A stretch of DNA of 64,000 nucleotides from CAVPLM01 sp963713545 (GTDB taxonomy: Bacteria > Actinomycetota > Thermoleophilia > RBG-16-64-13). The first letter of the stretch is position 1; each line of letters opens with the position of its first letter. Both the position numbers and the translations under genes were made by a program. Below, piece after piece: positions 18,680 to 29,740 of this stretch. The stretch is taken from assembly GCA_963713545.1 (NCBI GenBank), contig CAVQME010000001.1:248001-312000 (forward strand). The letters are read 5' to 3'. The notes below the pieces were generated by a model that ran no database searches, had not been told where the DNA came from, and saw nothing but the letters and a program-made list of their open reading frames with translations.

Positions 18680-18722
18680 TTTACTGGATAGGTCAGTTGG
18701 TCTACTATGGTCTGGCCAACCG
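18680..18722 (+). promoter_or_regulatory. Possible regulator promoter and operator
   Basis: A rightward -35 TTTACT (18680-18685) and -10 TACTAT (18703-18708) are 17 bp apart. The -10 box lies inside an imperfect inverted repeat, TTGGTC (18698-18703) and GGCCAA (18714-18719), which could bind the MerR/TetR regulator itself. Confidence 0.35.
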
Positions 18723-18821
18723 ATGGACCACGGATGCGCGCCGGTCGATCGTCTGAGTCCTTGACCACGATCGGTAAGTCAGACGAGGCACGGAGTCGAC
18801 GTTTGTCAGGAGGGATCGAGC

Positions 18822-19760
18822 ATAGCTGAGGCTCTGACCATATCTGCTCTTGAGCGCGAGACGGGAGTCTCCCGAAGCACCATCCACTTCTACGTACGGG
18901 AAGGACTTCTGCCGGAACCCCAGAAGACGGCGACAAGCCGAGCCCTCTACGGCACGGACCACGTCGCGCTGCTTCGCAAGATAGGAGAACTCAAGAGCGC
19001 AGGCCGCTCGCTCGCCGAGATCAAGATCGAACTGGACGAAGACCTGGCCCAAGCGCGGGAAAACAGCGTCGATCTGGCAGGGCAGGAAAGCGAGCGGGTC
19101 CGTCGCGCCATCCTCCGCGTCGCCACCGAGGAGTTCGCCACCAAAGGATATGAGCGGACTCATGTCGCCGCCATCATCCGGAAACTGGGGATCACTCCCC
19201 AGATCTTTTACAGCCACTTCCCCAGCAAGCTCCAGCTGCTGGTGGAGTCCTTCCAAACCTTCCTGAGCTGGAACCTCGACTTCGTCGAGCTCAGACTGAT
19301 GGAGTCGACCGACCAGGGCGAGCGGCTCCTGGGGCGCCTGGTAGCAGACCATCGAGCGACTGAGTTCGGTTCAGACGTGTTTGCCCACATCCGCATGGAG
19401 GGAGGTCGCGAGAAGGGCGACAAACTTAGGCTGGCCGAGCAGGCCTGGGCAGGCGTGGTCGGCTGGATCATAGGGGACTTCGAGAGCGCCCGGGCGCTTG
19501 ATTCTCCCCCACCACCGATACCTCTCGAGTTGCTCGCCTACAGTATGCTCGGCGCCCACCACAACGCGAGCGCCAGAGCTTCATGGGACGAACAGTACAG
19601 TCGCGCGGACCTCCTAAGGACCCATCTATGGCTCTGGCTGGCGGTCGTCGCAGCACTGAGCGGAGAGGTCGACATCGATTCGCGTATCGCCCGCTACGAA
19701 GATCTCATCAAGGAGACGGCCGTCCGTCGTCCCGAGACCCCGCCCGCGATCGAAGACTGA
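18822..19760 (+). CDS. Transcription regulator with fused MerR and TetR DNA-binding domains (non-canonical start)
   Basis: The frame encodes about 312 residues. Residues 5-70 are a MerR helix-turn-helix with wing: LTISALERETGVSRSTIHFY, VREGLLPEP, SRALYGTDHVALLRKIGELK. From about residue 88 a TetR-type domain follows: VRRAILRVATEEFATKGYER, THVAAIIRKLGITPQIFYSH, FPSKLQLLVESF, then an all-helical ligand domain. A strong AGGAGGG (18808-18814) stands 7 nt before an ATA codon at 18822 (ATAGCTGAG). No ATG, GTG or TTG lies between the in-frame stop at 18762 and the MerR helix, so the start is ATA or a changed ATG. It is divergent from liv and is the probable regulator of the corrinoid island. Confidence 0.8.
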   Translation: MAEALTISALERETGVSRSTIHFYVREGLLPEPQKTATSRALYGTDHVALLRKIGELKSAGRSLAEIKIELDEDLAQARENSVDLAGQESERVRRAILRVATEEFATKGYERTHVAAIIRKLGITPQIFYSHFPSKLQLLVESFQTFLSWNLDFVELRLMESTDQGERLLGRLVADHRATEFGSDVFAHIRMEGGREKGDKLRLAEQAWAGVVGWIIGDFESARALDSPPPPIPLELLAYSMLGAHHNASARASWDEQYSRADLLRTHLWLWLAVVAALSGEVDIDSRIARYEDLIKETAVRRPETPPAIED

Positions 19761-20048
19761 CCTCGGCGCTTCTACGGCGGCAGATCCGCTCGCGCTCCCG
19801 ATCAGCCCGAACAAGATCTTCGCTGGGAACAGACAGGTGGGGTATGAGGTACGGCCATTTCCTTCACTGCCGCCGTATTATCGCTCGTGAGCAGCGGCGG
19901 TTCCCTCATGGAACTATGGGTGCTACCGTGGCGTCGGACTCGGACTTTTGATGGCGGCCCTACATCATTCTCGGTGGCGGCTCTACATCATCGACAAAGG
20001 TGCCGGGACTGCAGAACGCCAATAAGGGCACGTCTCAGGGGTTACGCA

Positions 20049-22301
20049 GTGGATACAGGAGCCCAGCAAGGTTTCGGGGCTGAGATAAAGGTGAGCGCGG
20101 GCCCCGCGTCGCCATCGCTGTTGGTATCTATTCCACTTCAGGCTCCGAGGACTGCCTTCAATCCGGTGGTGCGGGAGGCTCTGGTGGCCAGGCTGCTGGC
20201 TTCCACCGCCCCCTTGGTCGTCGTTTCCGCCTCGGCCGGCTCTGGCAAGACCACGCTGCTTCTTCAGTGGGCGGAGAGGGAGACTCGTCCGTACTCCTGG
20301 CTACAGCTTGATGTCGCCCTCAACAACCCTCCGGCATTGGCAACCAGCTTCGCAGCTGCTCTCGCACAGGTCGCGCCTGTCGACCCCGGGATCGCCCGCT
20401 GGGCCAGTCTGGGGGCTCCGCCACTGAGAGAGCGCATCCTCCCGTCGCTGCAGGCTTCGCTCCAGAAGGCGTCACCATTCTTGTTCGTCCTCGATGACGC
20501 CCACCTGCTGAGCAACAAGGCCAGCTGGGAGATCATTGAGGCTCTGTTTCGCGCCTTCCCCGCCGGAGCCCAGCTCGTGCTGGGCGCCCGGACCGAGCCG
20601 GAGCTGCCCCTGGCCCGGCTTAAGGCCGCCGGCCGCCTCCTGGAGATAGGAGGGCCGGATCTCGCCTTCAGCACCGGGGAGACGGCCGAGCTCCTGAAGT
20701 TGCGGGGGCTCGACGCGGACGAAGAGACCGCCGTTGCTTTGCAGGAGGCCACTGAGGGCTGGGCGGCGGGTATCTCGCTGGCAGCTCTTGCGTGCGACCA
20801 GCCCTGCACGATGGACTGGGTGAGCGCGATTCACGGCGGCCAGCGGGACATCGCGCGCTATCTCACCGCCGAGGTCCTTGAGCGCCAGTCGCGGTCGGTG
20901 CGCGATTTCCTGCTCGAAACCTCGATCCTCAAACTTCTCTCGGAAAGTTCGTGTCGCGCCGTCACCGGTCGGACCGACGCGGGCCATCTGCTCGCTCGCC
21001 TCCACCGCGAAAACCTGTTTGTGTGTTCTCTCGATAACATTGGAGAGCGGTATCGGTATCATCACCTGTTCGCTGAACTCCTGCAGGCCGAGCTTCGGCG
21101 GCGAGACGGGGTGAGACTCCCGGAGCTGCACCGTCGGGCGGCCGCCTGGTCTGAGGAACGGGAGGACTTCGAAGGGGCTATCCGCCATTGGCTGGCCGGG
21201 AGAGAGATGACGAGGGCAGCACAGGTCATTTGTCAGGCCTTCTTTCTCTACTCCAGCGATGCCCGCTTTGAGACTATCCGCCGCTGGCTCGAGCTCTTGA
21301 CCGATGAGCAGATTCGAAGTAGTGCCGACCTCACGCTCATCGCCGGCTGGGTGGCCTCCATGACAGACGACTCCCCTCGCGGCCGCAGCTGGAGAAACGC
21401 CGCGCTGACTGCACCAATGGACGACAGTCCCTTGCCCTACGGGGGTGCTACCCGACACGCGTTTCAGTCCCTCTTTCGAGCCAGTGTGGCACCCGACGGC
21501 GTTACGGTCATGCGCAAGGACGCGGAGTTGGCGGTGGAGCTCGCGGCCGACAGTCATCCGGCCTGGCGGGCCGCTAGTCGCTGCGCCCTCGGCGCCGCCT
21601 GCTGGCTTTCGGGCGACGACCCGAGCGCAGAGAAAGCGTTCAGGCGCGCGATCGAGGAAGGATGTTCTTCTAATTTGCTTGCCGAACTCGGGGCGATGGG
21701 TTACCTCTCCCTTCTCCTGGCCAACCAGGGTCGTTGGGAGGAGGCAGAGAGCCTAGCGAACAGCGCCGCGCAACAACTTCAGAAGTCAGAATCGGGACTC
21801 ATCGGTAACCTTATCGCGGTCCCGCTCGCCAGGGAGCGCGTTCTTGCTCATCGCCGTGCACCTCAAGTCGAGGGCCGGTCGGCAGCAGTGGAGGTCGCCT
21901 TGGCCCGCACCTACCTGGCGAACTGGCTGGCGCTGGTGGTGACGACGACCCTGGCGGAGATAGCCCTTGATCGAGAGGACCTCGCATCAGCCGAGCGCTG
22001 GACCGCGGCCGCCATGGCCACTCTGCGCACTTGGCCGGACGCCGGCATCCTGGGCGCCCGGTTGGAACGTCTGCAGCGGACTCTCGGGGAACGGCGTCTC
22101 ACCGGGTCGCTGACTCCCATGGAGCAGCGCGTGCTCGCTTTTCTCGGGAGTCACCTCACATCTACGGAAATTGCGGGGAGGCTCTTCGTCTCTCAAAACA
22201 CCCTCAAGACCCACCTCCGCAGCCTCTATCGCAAGCTGGACGCGCATTCCCGGAGCGAGGCTGTCGAGCGCGCCCGGGAACTTGGCCTACTGAGAAGCTG
22301 A
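20049..22301 (+). CDS. MalT-like LuxR-family ATP-dependent regulator
   Basis: The protein has about 750 residues. From the N-terminus it has a STAND-type NTPase with Walker A SASAGSGKTTLLLQWAE and Walker B LFVLDDAHLL, ALQEATEGWAAGISLAAL and RYRYHHLFAELLQAEL of MalT-like proteins, a TPR-like helical region, and a C-terminal LuxR HTH: LTPMEQRVLAFLGSHLTSTE, IAGRLFVSQNTLKTHLRSLY. The GTG at 20049 follows CAGGGG at 7 nt and is preferred; an in-frame start at 19887 would add residues lacking homology. Such regulators multimerise on ATP plus an inducer. It lies directly upstream of the SLH genes in the same direction and may control them. Confidence 0.85.
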   Translation: MDTGAQQGFGAEIKVSAGPASPSLLVSIPLQAPRTAFNPVVREALVARLLASTAPLVVVSASAGSGKTTLLLQWAERETRPYSWLQLDVALNNPPALATSFAAALAQVAPVDPGIARWASLGAPPLRERILPSLQASLQKASPFLFVLDDAHLLSNKASWEIIEALFRAFPAGAQLVLGARTEPELPLARLKAAGRLLEIGGPDLAFSTGETAELLKLRGLDADEETAVALQEATEGWAAGISLAALACDQPCTMDWVSAIHGGQRDIARYLTAEVLERQSRSVRDFLLETSILKLLSESSCRAVTGRTDAGHLLARLHRENLFVCSLDNIGERYRYHHLFAELLQAELRRRDGVRLPELHRRAAAWSEEREDFEGAIRHWLAGREMTRAAQVICQAFFLYSSDARFETIRRWLELLTDEQIRSSADLTLIAGWVASMTDDSPRGRSWRNAALTAPMDDSPLPYGGATRHAFQSLFRASVAPDGVTVMRKDAELAVELAADSHPAWRAASRCALGAACWLSGDDPSAEKAFRRAIEEGCSSNLLAELGAMGYLSLLLANQGRWEEAESLANSAAQQLQKSESGLIGNLIAVPLARERVLAHRRAPQVEGRSAAVEVALARTYLANWLALVVTTTLAEIALDREDLASAERWTAAAMATLRTWPDAGILGARLERLQRTLGERRLTGSLTPMEQRVLAFLGSHLTSTEIAGRLFVSQNTLKTHLRSLYRKLDAHSRSEAVERARELGLLRS

Positions 22302-22694
22302 GGCGCCCCGGGCCTAGCGCCAGGCCGGGAGTCTCGCATGCCCACCAACCGCGGGCGTAGTCGCCCTTCCCGCCCGGAACCGACCTGTCGTCGCCCCGTG
22401 CGGTTGGTTGTCGGCATTGCCCTCAATCTCACCCTACTAGGGTGAGGACAACCCCCTGGACTGCCTTTAGTCTCTGGGCGGGATCAGAGTGCGGTCGCCG
22501 GGCCCAAGAGCGAATGCGACCGCGCGAATCTGAGGAAGAACCGCCGCCCGGATCGCAGATCGGAGGTGTGAGCGACCGGCAACTATTGGAGCCTAGCGTG
22601 TTTGCGCTTCCCAGAGCGCACTGCCCCGTGCCCCTTTCATGGCCTTCGTGCTGTGCGCTCGTCCGCTACTTCCAATTCTGGCATCGGAGGAGCC
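22302..22694 (+). promoter_or_regulatory. 393-bp intergenic region with a 9-bp palindrome upstream of the SLH genes
   Basis: No gene is seen. A perfect inverted repeat, CTCACCCTA (22428-22436) and TAGGGTGAG (22438-22446) around one central base, lies about 250 bp before the first SLH gene. It is a candidate operator for the neighbouring LuxR-type regulator or, less likely, a hairpin ending the luxR transcript. Confidence 0.4.
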
Positions 22695-24591
22695 ATGATC
22701 ATGCTTACCGACTCGCAGCTTCCGCTCTATGGCGAAGAACCCGCTGAGAGCACGTCGACTCTACATCAAGCAGTCGCGGGGCCGCGACGGAGGAGGGCAC
22801 CGCGCAAACGGTCACGCCGGCTGACCGTATTCCTTGCGTTGGCAGCCGCCATGCTTATGCTTGCCGCCGTCGGATCGCTTCTGTTCCCACGCGCGGCCAT
22901 GGCTAACGGCGTTTTATATCTCGAGGACTTTCAGGTTTGCCTACTTGGGCAACGGCAACTTCGTCGTGTCTGAGACTCGGCCCAGCCTGGACCTCACTAA
23001 TCCTCGGGTGAAACCAGTGGGGATGGAAGCGACTGTGAATTGGGGCAGCGCCCACCCAACGATCTCTGACTGGAAAAACGTCACGGTTGAGTTCCGCGTA
23101 GACGACAGGTTTGTTGGCTATGGCAAGCTACTATGGAGCGAGGGACGCATCGCCAAGTACAGCGTAGCCGGGAATTCTGCCTTTTCACTGGCCGGATTGG
23201 GCCACGCCTTCTTGCCATGGCCGGGCGGAGTTCGATGCTACTTCATCGACGTAGAAGTCAAGTTGACAGCCACGGATGACGCCCCGGACTGCGATGCCAG
23301 GGGTGAGTCGTTCGGGTCAATCATGCGGAAGATTGTTCCGTGCATCCGCAAGTCGGAACCTGGTGGGGATCCCCCTCCAGAGCCTCTGGTTGATCCGTTC
23401 AAGGATGTTGAACCAAATTCCACACACGCCGCCGCGATTAACGGACTACGGACCATGAATCTGATCGGGGGATACCAGGTAGCGGACGGCTGGGAGTTCC
23501 GGCCGACGAACCCGGTTCTGCGAGCTCAATTCGCGAAGATGATCGTGGGTGCGCTTGATCTTGAGATCCCTGCCGAAGGTGGAAGTCAGCCCTTCGGTGA
23601 TCTGGGTGCTGACGATCCAAACAACCTGTATCCCCACCAGTACGTCGCCGCTGCGTACGAGCAGGGCATTATCAAGGGTAAGACCGCGAATAGCTTCGCC
23701 CCCTGGGCCAACGTCACCCGGAGTCAGGCGGTGACCATGATCGTGCGGTCTTTGCGGAATCTCTACCCCGATCTGCTCACGCCTATTCCGGCCGGCTACG
23801 TAGGCAGTTGGGGCAACTCCTATGATCCGGAGCAGGCTCCACTCGCTGCGCTGGCCCAGTACAACGGCCTTCTCGATGGACTGGACCTAAGCGGAACCGC
23901 CAGCAATCCCTACTCGCCCATGCCCCGAGAGGAGGTCGCCCAGATCCTGTGGAACGCCATGCAGAAGCCGGTTCTTACACTGAGTGGCACGGTCACGGGT
24001 ATGCGAACGATCGTAACCGAAGAGGGAGACATCACCCAGCAAGAAGGTCCGCTCTCCTCCGGGCTTGTCTTCGTGGCTGACCAGAACGGAGGCTGGCTGG
24101 CATCAACCGAGACCAATGAGAGCGGTGAATACACCCTGGAACTGAAGGTTGGGTGGGCCTCCGGATGGACCAAAGACGGTCTTCCGTGCCTTGTGGGCAC
24201 CTCAGATTTCGATGGCTACACCGACGTCTATTGGGACAAATCGAACCCTGTTCTTTTCGGAATCCCCGGGGACGTGCGAATAGTAAAGGGTGATTACCAG
24301 CAGGACTTCCAGCTCGCCAAAGCCTGTACGATCACCGGTTGGGTGTCCACGATGGGCGAACCGGTCGAAGGCGCAAGGGTATCGGCGCTTGCTCAGGGGA
24401 AGGCGACTGCGCTCCCAGCATACGCTTTGACGAGCGGGGGCGGCTATTACCACCTGGATGTTCCGGCCGGGACCTACTCGGTCAAGGCTACCTACAACGG
24501 CGCGGAGGTGACCTACCCGGAGCTGGTCACTCTGAGCCTGGACTCGGAAGGGGATTGGGCTTTTGTCGACTTGGAGTTCGGTCAGCAGTAG
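22695..24591 (+). CDS. Exported SLH-domain protein with C-terminal Cna-B/carboxypeptidase-regulatory-like domain (one frameshift)
   Basis: The start is ATG 22695 or, with better spacing from GGAGGAG, ATG 22701 (MLTDSQLPLYGEE). After an Arg/Lys-rich cytoplasmic stretch comes a membrane or signal segment, LTVFLALAAAMLMLAAVGSL, ending AMA. One extra base near 22937 shifts the frame from LYLEDFQ to FAYLGNGNF. A domain of about 140 residues follows, then three SLH motifs: FRPTNPVLRAQFAKMIVGAL, YPHQYVAAAYEQGIIKGKT with FAPWANVTRSQAVTMIV, and LAALAQYNGLLDGL with MPREEVAQILW. The tail ITGWVSTMGEPVEGARVSAL...YSVKATYNGAEV is a prealbumin-like fold. SLH motifs bind secondary cell-wall polymers, so it is probably a cell-surface protein. 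Confidence 0.8.
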
Positions 24592-24599
24592 ACGGGACA

Positions 24600-24719
24600 A
24601 TGCGCCAGGAGAAGAAGAACCCGGTCGAAGCGAAGACTCGGACCCACGATCGGGGCTACCTCACCGTGTTTCTTCCGCTAATGGGACCTGGTCCGCCATC
24701 GAAGGAGGGATGGCTTTGA
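24600..24719 (+). CDS. Very small ORF between SLH genes, doubtful
   Basis: A 39-codon ORF (MRQEKKNPVEAKTRTHDRGY, then LTVFLPLMGPGP) starts 9 bp after the SLH stop. The RGYLTVFLPL piece resembles the N-terminus of TadE/TadG pilus-like proteins, but the hydrophobic stretch is cut short. It has a weak ribosome site and may be a remnant or noise. Confidence 0.2.
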   Translation: MRQEKKNPVEAKTRTHDRGYLTVFLPLMGPGPPSKEGWL

Positions 24720-24832
24720 ATGTCTGATGATAGCGGGTGGGCCGCAGGCTCCAGCAGTACCCCGTGGGGTGGGCGGACACACGGAGAGATCACTGTGTCT
24801 GACAATCGATTGTGCAAAGGAGGGACTCAGGG

Positions 24833-27466
24833 ATGAGAAGGCCCAAGCGAGGCCTGGTGACAAGGCTCCTCGTCCTGTGGGGAGCATCTCTAGTCGTGGC
24901 GTTGTTCATCGGCTTTGTGGCCGCACCGACCGCGCTCGCGACGCACTACGAAGAGACGGACGCGCACATCTACTACCAACCTGCGAGCGGAACTACCATT
25001 ACCCAGGGGATCGTTCTTGGTGATGTCTTCAGGTCGTTGCGCGGGACCGTGACGGTCTTCTTCAATGGGGCCGGCATCTGGGTTGGGGGGGTCAAAGGCC
25101 CGGACTATGGAACAGCGGACGTCCTAGTTAATGGAGTGGATCAGGGTGATTGGAGCTGGACCGCAACCGGAGCGTCCCTCGCCACCATCGGCGGCTTCAA
25201 CAATGTCGGGGGACCCACTTTCCGTAACTGGTTCCAAATCAAGTCGAACACTTCTAAGCGCATCAACGTTGCCTCCATCGAGATAGGCTACGGCACTCTC
25301 GTCGATCCGCCCGTCCCCACCATCACCGAGGCTTTTGGCGGGAATGGGTATTGTGAGGTGTACTGGGACCCCGTCATTCCCGCTCCAACCTACTACAAGA
25401 TCTACCGGGACGGGGCTTACCACGGCGTGGTGTGGCCGCCATTAACCAAAGAAAGTGATTCCACGAATGTCGTCAACGGCACCACGTACTCGTACCAGGT
25501 TGCCGCTGTCTACGGCGACTACGAAGCGCCCAAGTCGGTGACGGCCTCGTGCACACCCCATGTACCGGTTCCCACCGGCCTTTCCGCCATCCCCGGTGAC
25601 GGCATGGTGCAGCTTACCTGGAACGCCGCGGCGGGGGCGAACAACCTGAACGGCGGCTACAACGTTTACCGAGACGGGGTCAAGGTGAACTCCGCTCCGG
25701 TCACCTCGACCAATTACCTGGACACCGGCCTCACCAGCGGCGTGACCTACTCCTACCAGGTGACCGCCATCGTAAACGGCCAGGAGAGCGCCAAGTCGTC
25801 GGCCGTCACCGCTACCCTGACGGCCGTGCCCACCGGCCTTTTCGCCAAGACCGGGACAGACGCCGAGGTGTGGCTCGGTTGGGACGCCGTCAGCGGAGCG
25901 AGCGGCTACAACCTCTACCGCGGCGGTACGAAGCTGAACTCCTCTCCGATCACCTCGACTAATTACCTGGACACCGGCCTCACCAACGGCGTGACCTACT
26001 CCTCCAGGTGACCGCCATCGTAAACGGCCAGGAGAGTGCCAAGTCGTCGGCGGTCAGCGCCACCCCAACGGTTGTTCCCGTGCCCACCGGCCTTACCGCC
26101 ACTCCCGGCGACGCAGAGGTCCAACTCACCTGGAACGCGGTCACCGGGGCGAGCGGCTACATCCTCTACTGGAGGGATTCTCGTCAGCCTGCGAGCGAAG
26201 CTATTATCGACCTCTGTCGGAACACTGCGACCAATTACCTGCACACCGGCCTCACCAACGGGGTCGCCTACTCTTACCAGGTAACCGCCATCGTGAACGA
26301 CCAGGAGAGCGCCGAGTCACCGGCGGTCAGCGCCACCCCGACGGCAGGCGGCTCGGTCAGCCCGGTTCCCACCGGCCTTACCGCCACTCCGCTCGACAGC
26401 CAGGTGCAGCTCTCGTGGAGCTCGGTCACGGGGGCAAGCGGCTACAACCTCTACCGCGGCGGCATGAAGGTGAACTCCGCTCCGGTCACCGCGACCGGCT
26501 ACCTAGACACCGGCCTCACCAACGGCGTGACCTACTCCTACCAGGTGACCGCCATCGTAAACGGCCAGGAGAGTGCCAAGTCGTCGGCGGTCACGGCTAC
26601 CCCTCAAGCACCTGCCGTCACACCGGTTCCCACCGGCCTTACCGCCACTCCGCTCGACAGCCAGGTGCAGCTCTCGTGGAGCTCGGTCACGGGGGCAAGC
26701 GGCTACAACCTCTACCGCGGCGGCATGAAGGTGAACTCCGCTCCGGTCACCGCGACCGGCTACCTAGACACCGGCCTCACCAACGGCGTCGCCTACTCCT
26801 ATCAGGTGACCGCCATCGTTAACGGCCAGGAGAGCGCCAAATCACCGGCTGTCACGGCTACCCCGGCAGGGGGCGGCTCGGGCACCCCCTTCTTCCTCGA
26901 CGTGCCCGCGAGCCACCCCTACTACCAAGGCATCCAGGAGATGGCTGACCGGAACGTCATCGGAGGGCTATGTCGTGCCCGGAGGGAGGGAATTCCGGCC
27001 CGAAAACCCGGTCCTGCGGGCTCAGTTCGCCAAGATGATCGTAGGCGCGCTGGGTCTGTCTATCAACGAGGGTCTCACGGGCCCGTTCACCGATCTCGGC
27101 GCTGATGCGCCGGACGACTTCTATCCTCACGAGTTCGTCGCGGCCGCCTACAGGGACGGCATCATCAAAGGCAAGACGGCTACGAGCTTCGCTCCCTGGG
27201 AGAACGTGAGAAGGACCCAGGTCGTCACCATGGCGGTCCGCGCCCTACAGAACCTTCATCCGTCGGTTCTGCAGGCAGTACCCTCCGCCTACAGGAACAC
27301 GTGGGGGGACTCTTACAGCGCGGACCACGGCCCCCTTGCCCGTATCGCCGAATACAACGGTCTTCTGCAAGGTCTTCCCCTGGCCGGCGCAGCCAGCGAT
27401 CCCTGGGCGGCCATGCCCCGGGGCGAGGTGGCCCAGGTGCTTTGGAACATTATGCAGAAGCTGTAG
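24833..27466 (+). CDS. Exported fibronectin-III-repeat protein with C-terminal SLH domains (two frameshifts)
   Basis: ATG 24833 follows AAAGGAGGG. The signal segment is LLVLWGASLVVALFIGFVAA, ending ALATH. Residues of about 25-170 form a domain without clear family. Six FN3-like repeats follow (about 25300-26870), each with PTGL, W-YNLYRGG, TNYLDTGLTNGVTYSYQV and NGQESAKS. One base is lost near 25998 (SYQVT read as SSR) and one gained near 26965 (IGG/YVVPGGREF). The end carries three SLH motifs (FRPENPVLRAQFAKMIVGAL to EVAQVLWNIMQKL). The last two FN3 repeats share identical DNA. It is probably a surface adhesin or S-layer-associated protein. Confidence 0.8.
26362..26789 (+). repeat. Identical 167-bp tandem FN3 repeat units
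   Basis: 26362-26528 and 26623-26789 are base-for-base identical by eye, with a period of 261 bp (87 codons, one FN3 domain). Earlier repeats in the gene differ much more, so this is a recent duplication or homogenisation. Confidence 0.85.
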
Positions 27467-27575
27467 CGAGCTGGAAGCGGCTGAAAGGAGGGCATGAGCT
27501 TGGAGCACAAGCTCCTGCCCTCGATGTCATCGACAGAGGGTGAAGTAGCGACAACCAGCGACAGGAGGCACGGCA

Positions 27576-29662
27576 ATGACAGTCCGCAAGAGCATGTGGC
27601 CGGCAGCCGCGCTCCTCGCGGCCTTCATCGTGCTACTGACGATCGTGACGTCACCAGCCGTCGCTGGGCCCGGCGACTCGCTTGTTGTCGACATGTCCGG
27701 GGGCAAAGCCCTCGTCTGCGACGTGCACGAGGAATCGGGGCCGGCTACCTTTGCGGTATGGGATCTGGTCACCGGTGCCGAGACGGACCTCGGACCTCTC
27801 GTTCCCGCCGATTTCGAGGGTGGTTCCGTCGATTCGGAACGAGTTGCTTACTCTCTTCCGGGACAGCCGGACATCTACGTTCTCTATGTCGGCTCGTATA
27901 CGGAGAGGCTGCAAAGGAGGCCGAACGCGGAGCCGGCGGTGATCCGAGAAGGCAGGCTGGTCTGGAGAGAAGACGGCGGGCTGGTTCTCAACGATCTGGA
28001 GACTCGCGAAGAGACCTGGCTTGTGGAGGCAGGATCCGGGGTGGTGGGATTCAGATTCGACGGCAGCCGGGTGATCTACAAGTGCGAGGGTGGGGGAGCC
28101 GACGGCTTGCGCGTGGTAGCGCTGGATGGCCTGACCGCCGTCAACCTGCCCGACACGGCCGAGGTCGACACATATGCAATCGGGGGCCCCTACGCCGTGT
28201 GGCAGGTGGGAACGAACGACTCGGCGCAACTGAGCATTCTCGACCTGAGGTCCAATAGCCTCACTTTGATCGACTGCCCGGGCATCGTCGATCTTGCTGC
28301 GTCTGCCGGGCGGGTTGTCTGGTGCACCTCGGACTACGTATTCGCCTACAACTGCGTGGCGGGCAGGCTCCAGAAGGCAGCCGATTCCTGGGGAGAATTC
28401 AGAAGCGTCGTCGCGAGCGGCGATCACTATGCCTACAACATGATCAGCCCCTCCGGGCGCGACTGGCGCTGTGGAGCAGGCCTGCTGCCATTCTTCCTCG
28501 ACGTTGACTACGACCTACCGTACTTTTCGGCCATACAAGAGATGGCCGAACCCGGTATCATCGGGGGCTACCCGGTCGCAGGTGGCCGCGAGTTTCGACC
28601 AAACAACCCGGTCCTTCGCGCGCAGTTCGCCAAGATGATCGTTGGCACCCTGGGGCTGCCCGTTGCCGACGAAGGATCAGCAGGACCCTTTCGAGACCTC
28701 GGCCCCGACGTAGCCGATGATCCGTATCCCCATCAATTCGCGGCGACAGCCTTCTCTGCCGGGATCATCAAAGGAAAGACACGGCCCGATTCGCGCCCTG
28801 GCAGAAGGTGACCCGGAGCCAGGTGGTGACCATGGTCGTCCGGGCGATCGCGAAACTGTACCCACACTCATTGACGAACCCTCCGACCGCGTACTCTAAC
28901 AGTTGGGGGGTTTCCTACGACCGCGAGCAGGGCCCGCTCAGTCGCCTCGCCGAGTACAACAGCTTGCTTGCCGGCCTTCCCCTCTCCGGCGCAGCCCGTG
29001 ACCCCTGGGGCGCCATGCCGCGGGGAGAGGTGGCACAGGTGCTTGCCAACGCGATGAAGCTTACAGTCCTCCAGGTCGCCGGCGCTGCTCGAGGACCGGC
29101 CGGCGAACCGATCGAGGGAATCGCGGTGTCGATGTGCGAGCCGATGGGCCGGGTGCTGAAGGCGGCGACCAGTGACTCCTCGGGCAGGTTCATAGTGTCG
29201 CTGACTCTGGGTGATCTCCGCGCCGGCATGTTCACTGCCATGTCCGACGACGGAAAGATCAACCTCATTCTCAGAACTACCAACGACAAGGGGTACGCCG
29301 ACGTCTACTACCCTGACACTCCGGTCCTCTTCGTGCGTCCTTTCGACATCTCCTACTACTTCGACGGGCCGGCCGGCGAGATCGAAGCCAACATCACCCT
29401 CGCCCAGGGATATCAGATCACAGGCAAGGTGACGACTTCTACGGGCGAGCCGATCGCCGGAGCCATCGTTTTCTCGTCAGCTTCAGCACGGGTCGCCGCG
29501 GCGGAAGGGGTGACCGGCGCCGACGGGTCCTACGTGATCCGCGGGCTTCCCTCGGCAGACTACACGGTGAGGGCGCAATACGGCCTGAAGACAGTCTTTT
29601 ACGGGGCTAACATCAGCGTCACTGGCGACACGAACGGCATCGACATCGTCTTAGATCCATGA
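27576..29662 (+). CDS. Exported beta-propeller-like SLH protein with carboxypeptidase-regulatory-like tail (one frameshift)
   Basis: ATG 27576 follows AGGAGGCACGGCA. The signal peptide is WPAAALLAAFIVLLTIVTSP, ending AVAG. Residues of about 30-300 have blade-like repeats (GPATFAVWDLVTGAETDLG, ERVAYSLPGQPDIYVLYVG, GRLVWREDGGLVLNDLE, GRVVWCTSDYVFAYNC). Then come three SLH motifs, broken near 28790 (KGKT, then A-R-FAPWQKVTRSQVVTMVV in the next frame). The tail has two carboxypeptidase-regulatory-like domains (GEPIEGIAVSMCEP; GEPIAGAIVFSSA, ADYTVRAQYG). It shares architecture with the other SLH proteins of the cluster and is presumably cell-wall bound. Confidence 0.8.
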
Positions 29663-29740
29663 TGTAAGCGCCGATGGGGGATGACGGGTGCGTGTCCCTG
29701 GATGGGATGTTGTGAGAGGAAGACCTCGAAAGGAGATGTC

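Noticed and set aside
25990..26010. Programmed frameshift in the FN3 protein
   Set aside because: No slippery sequence is present; comparison with sister repeats shows a simple loss of one A (TCCTACCAG read as TCCTCCAG).
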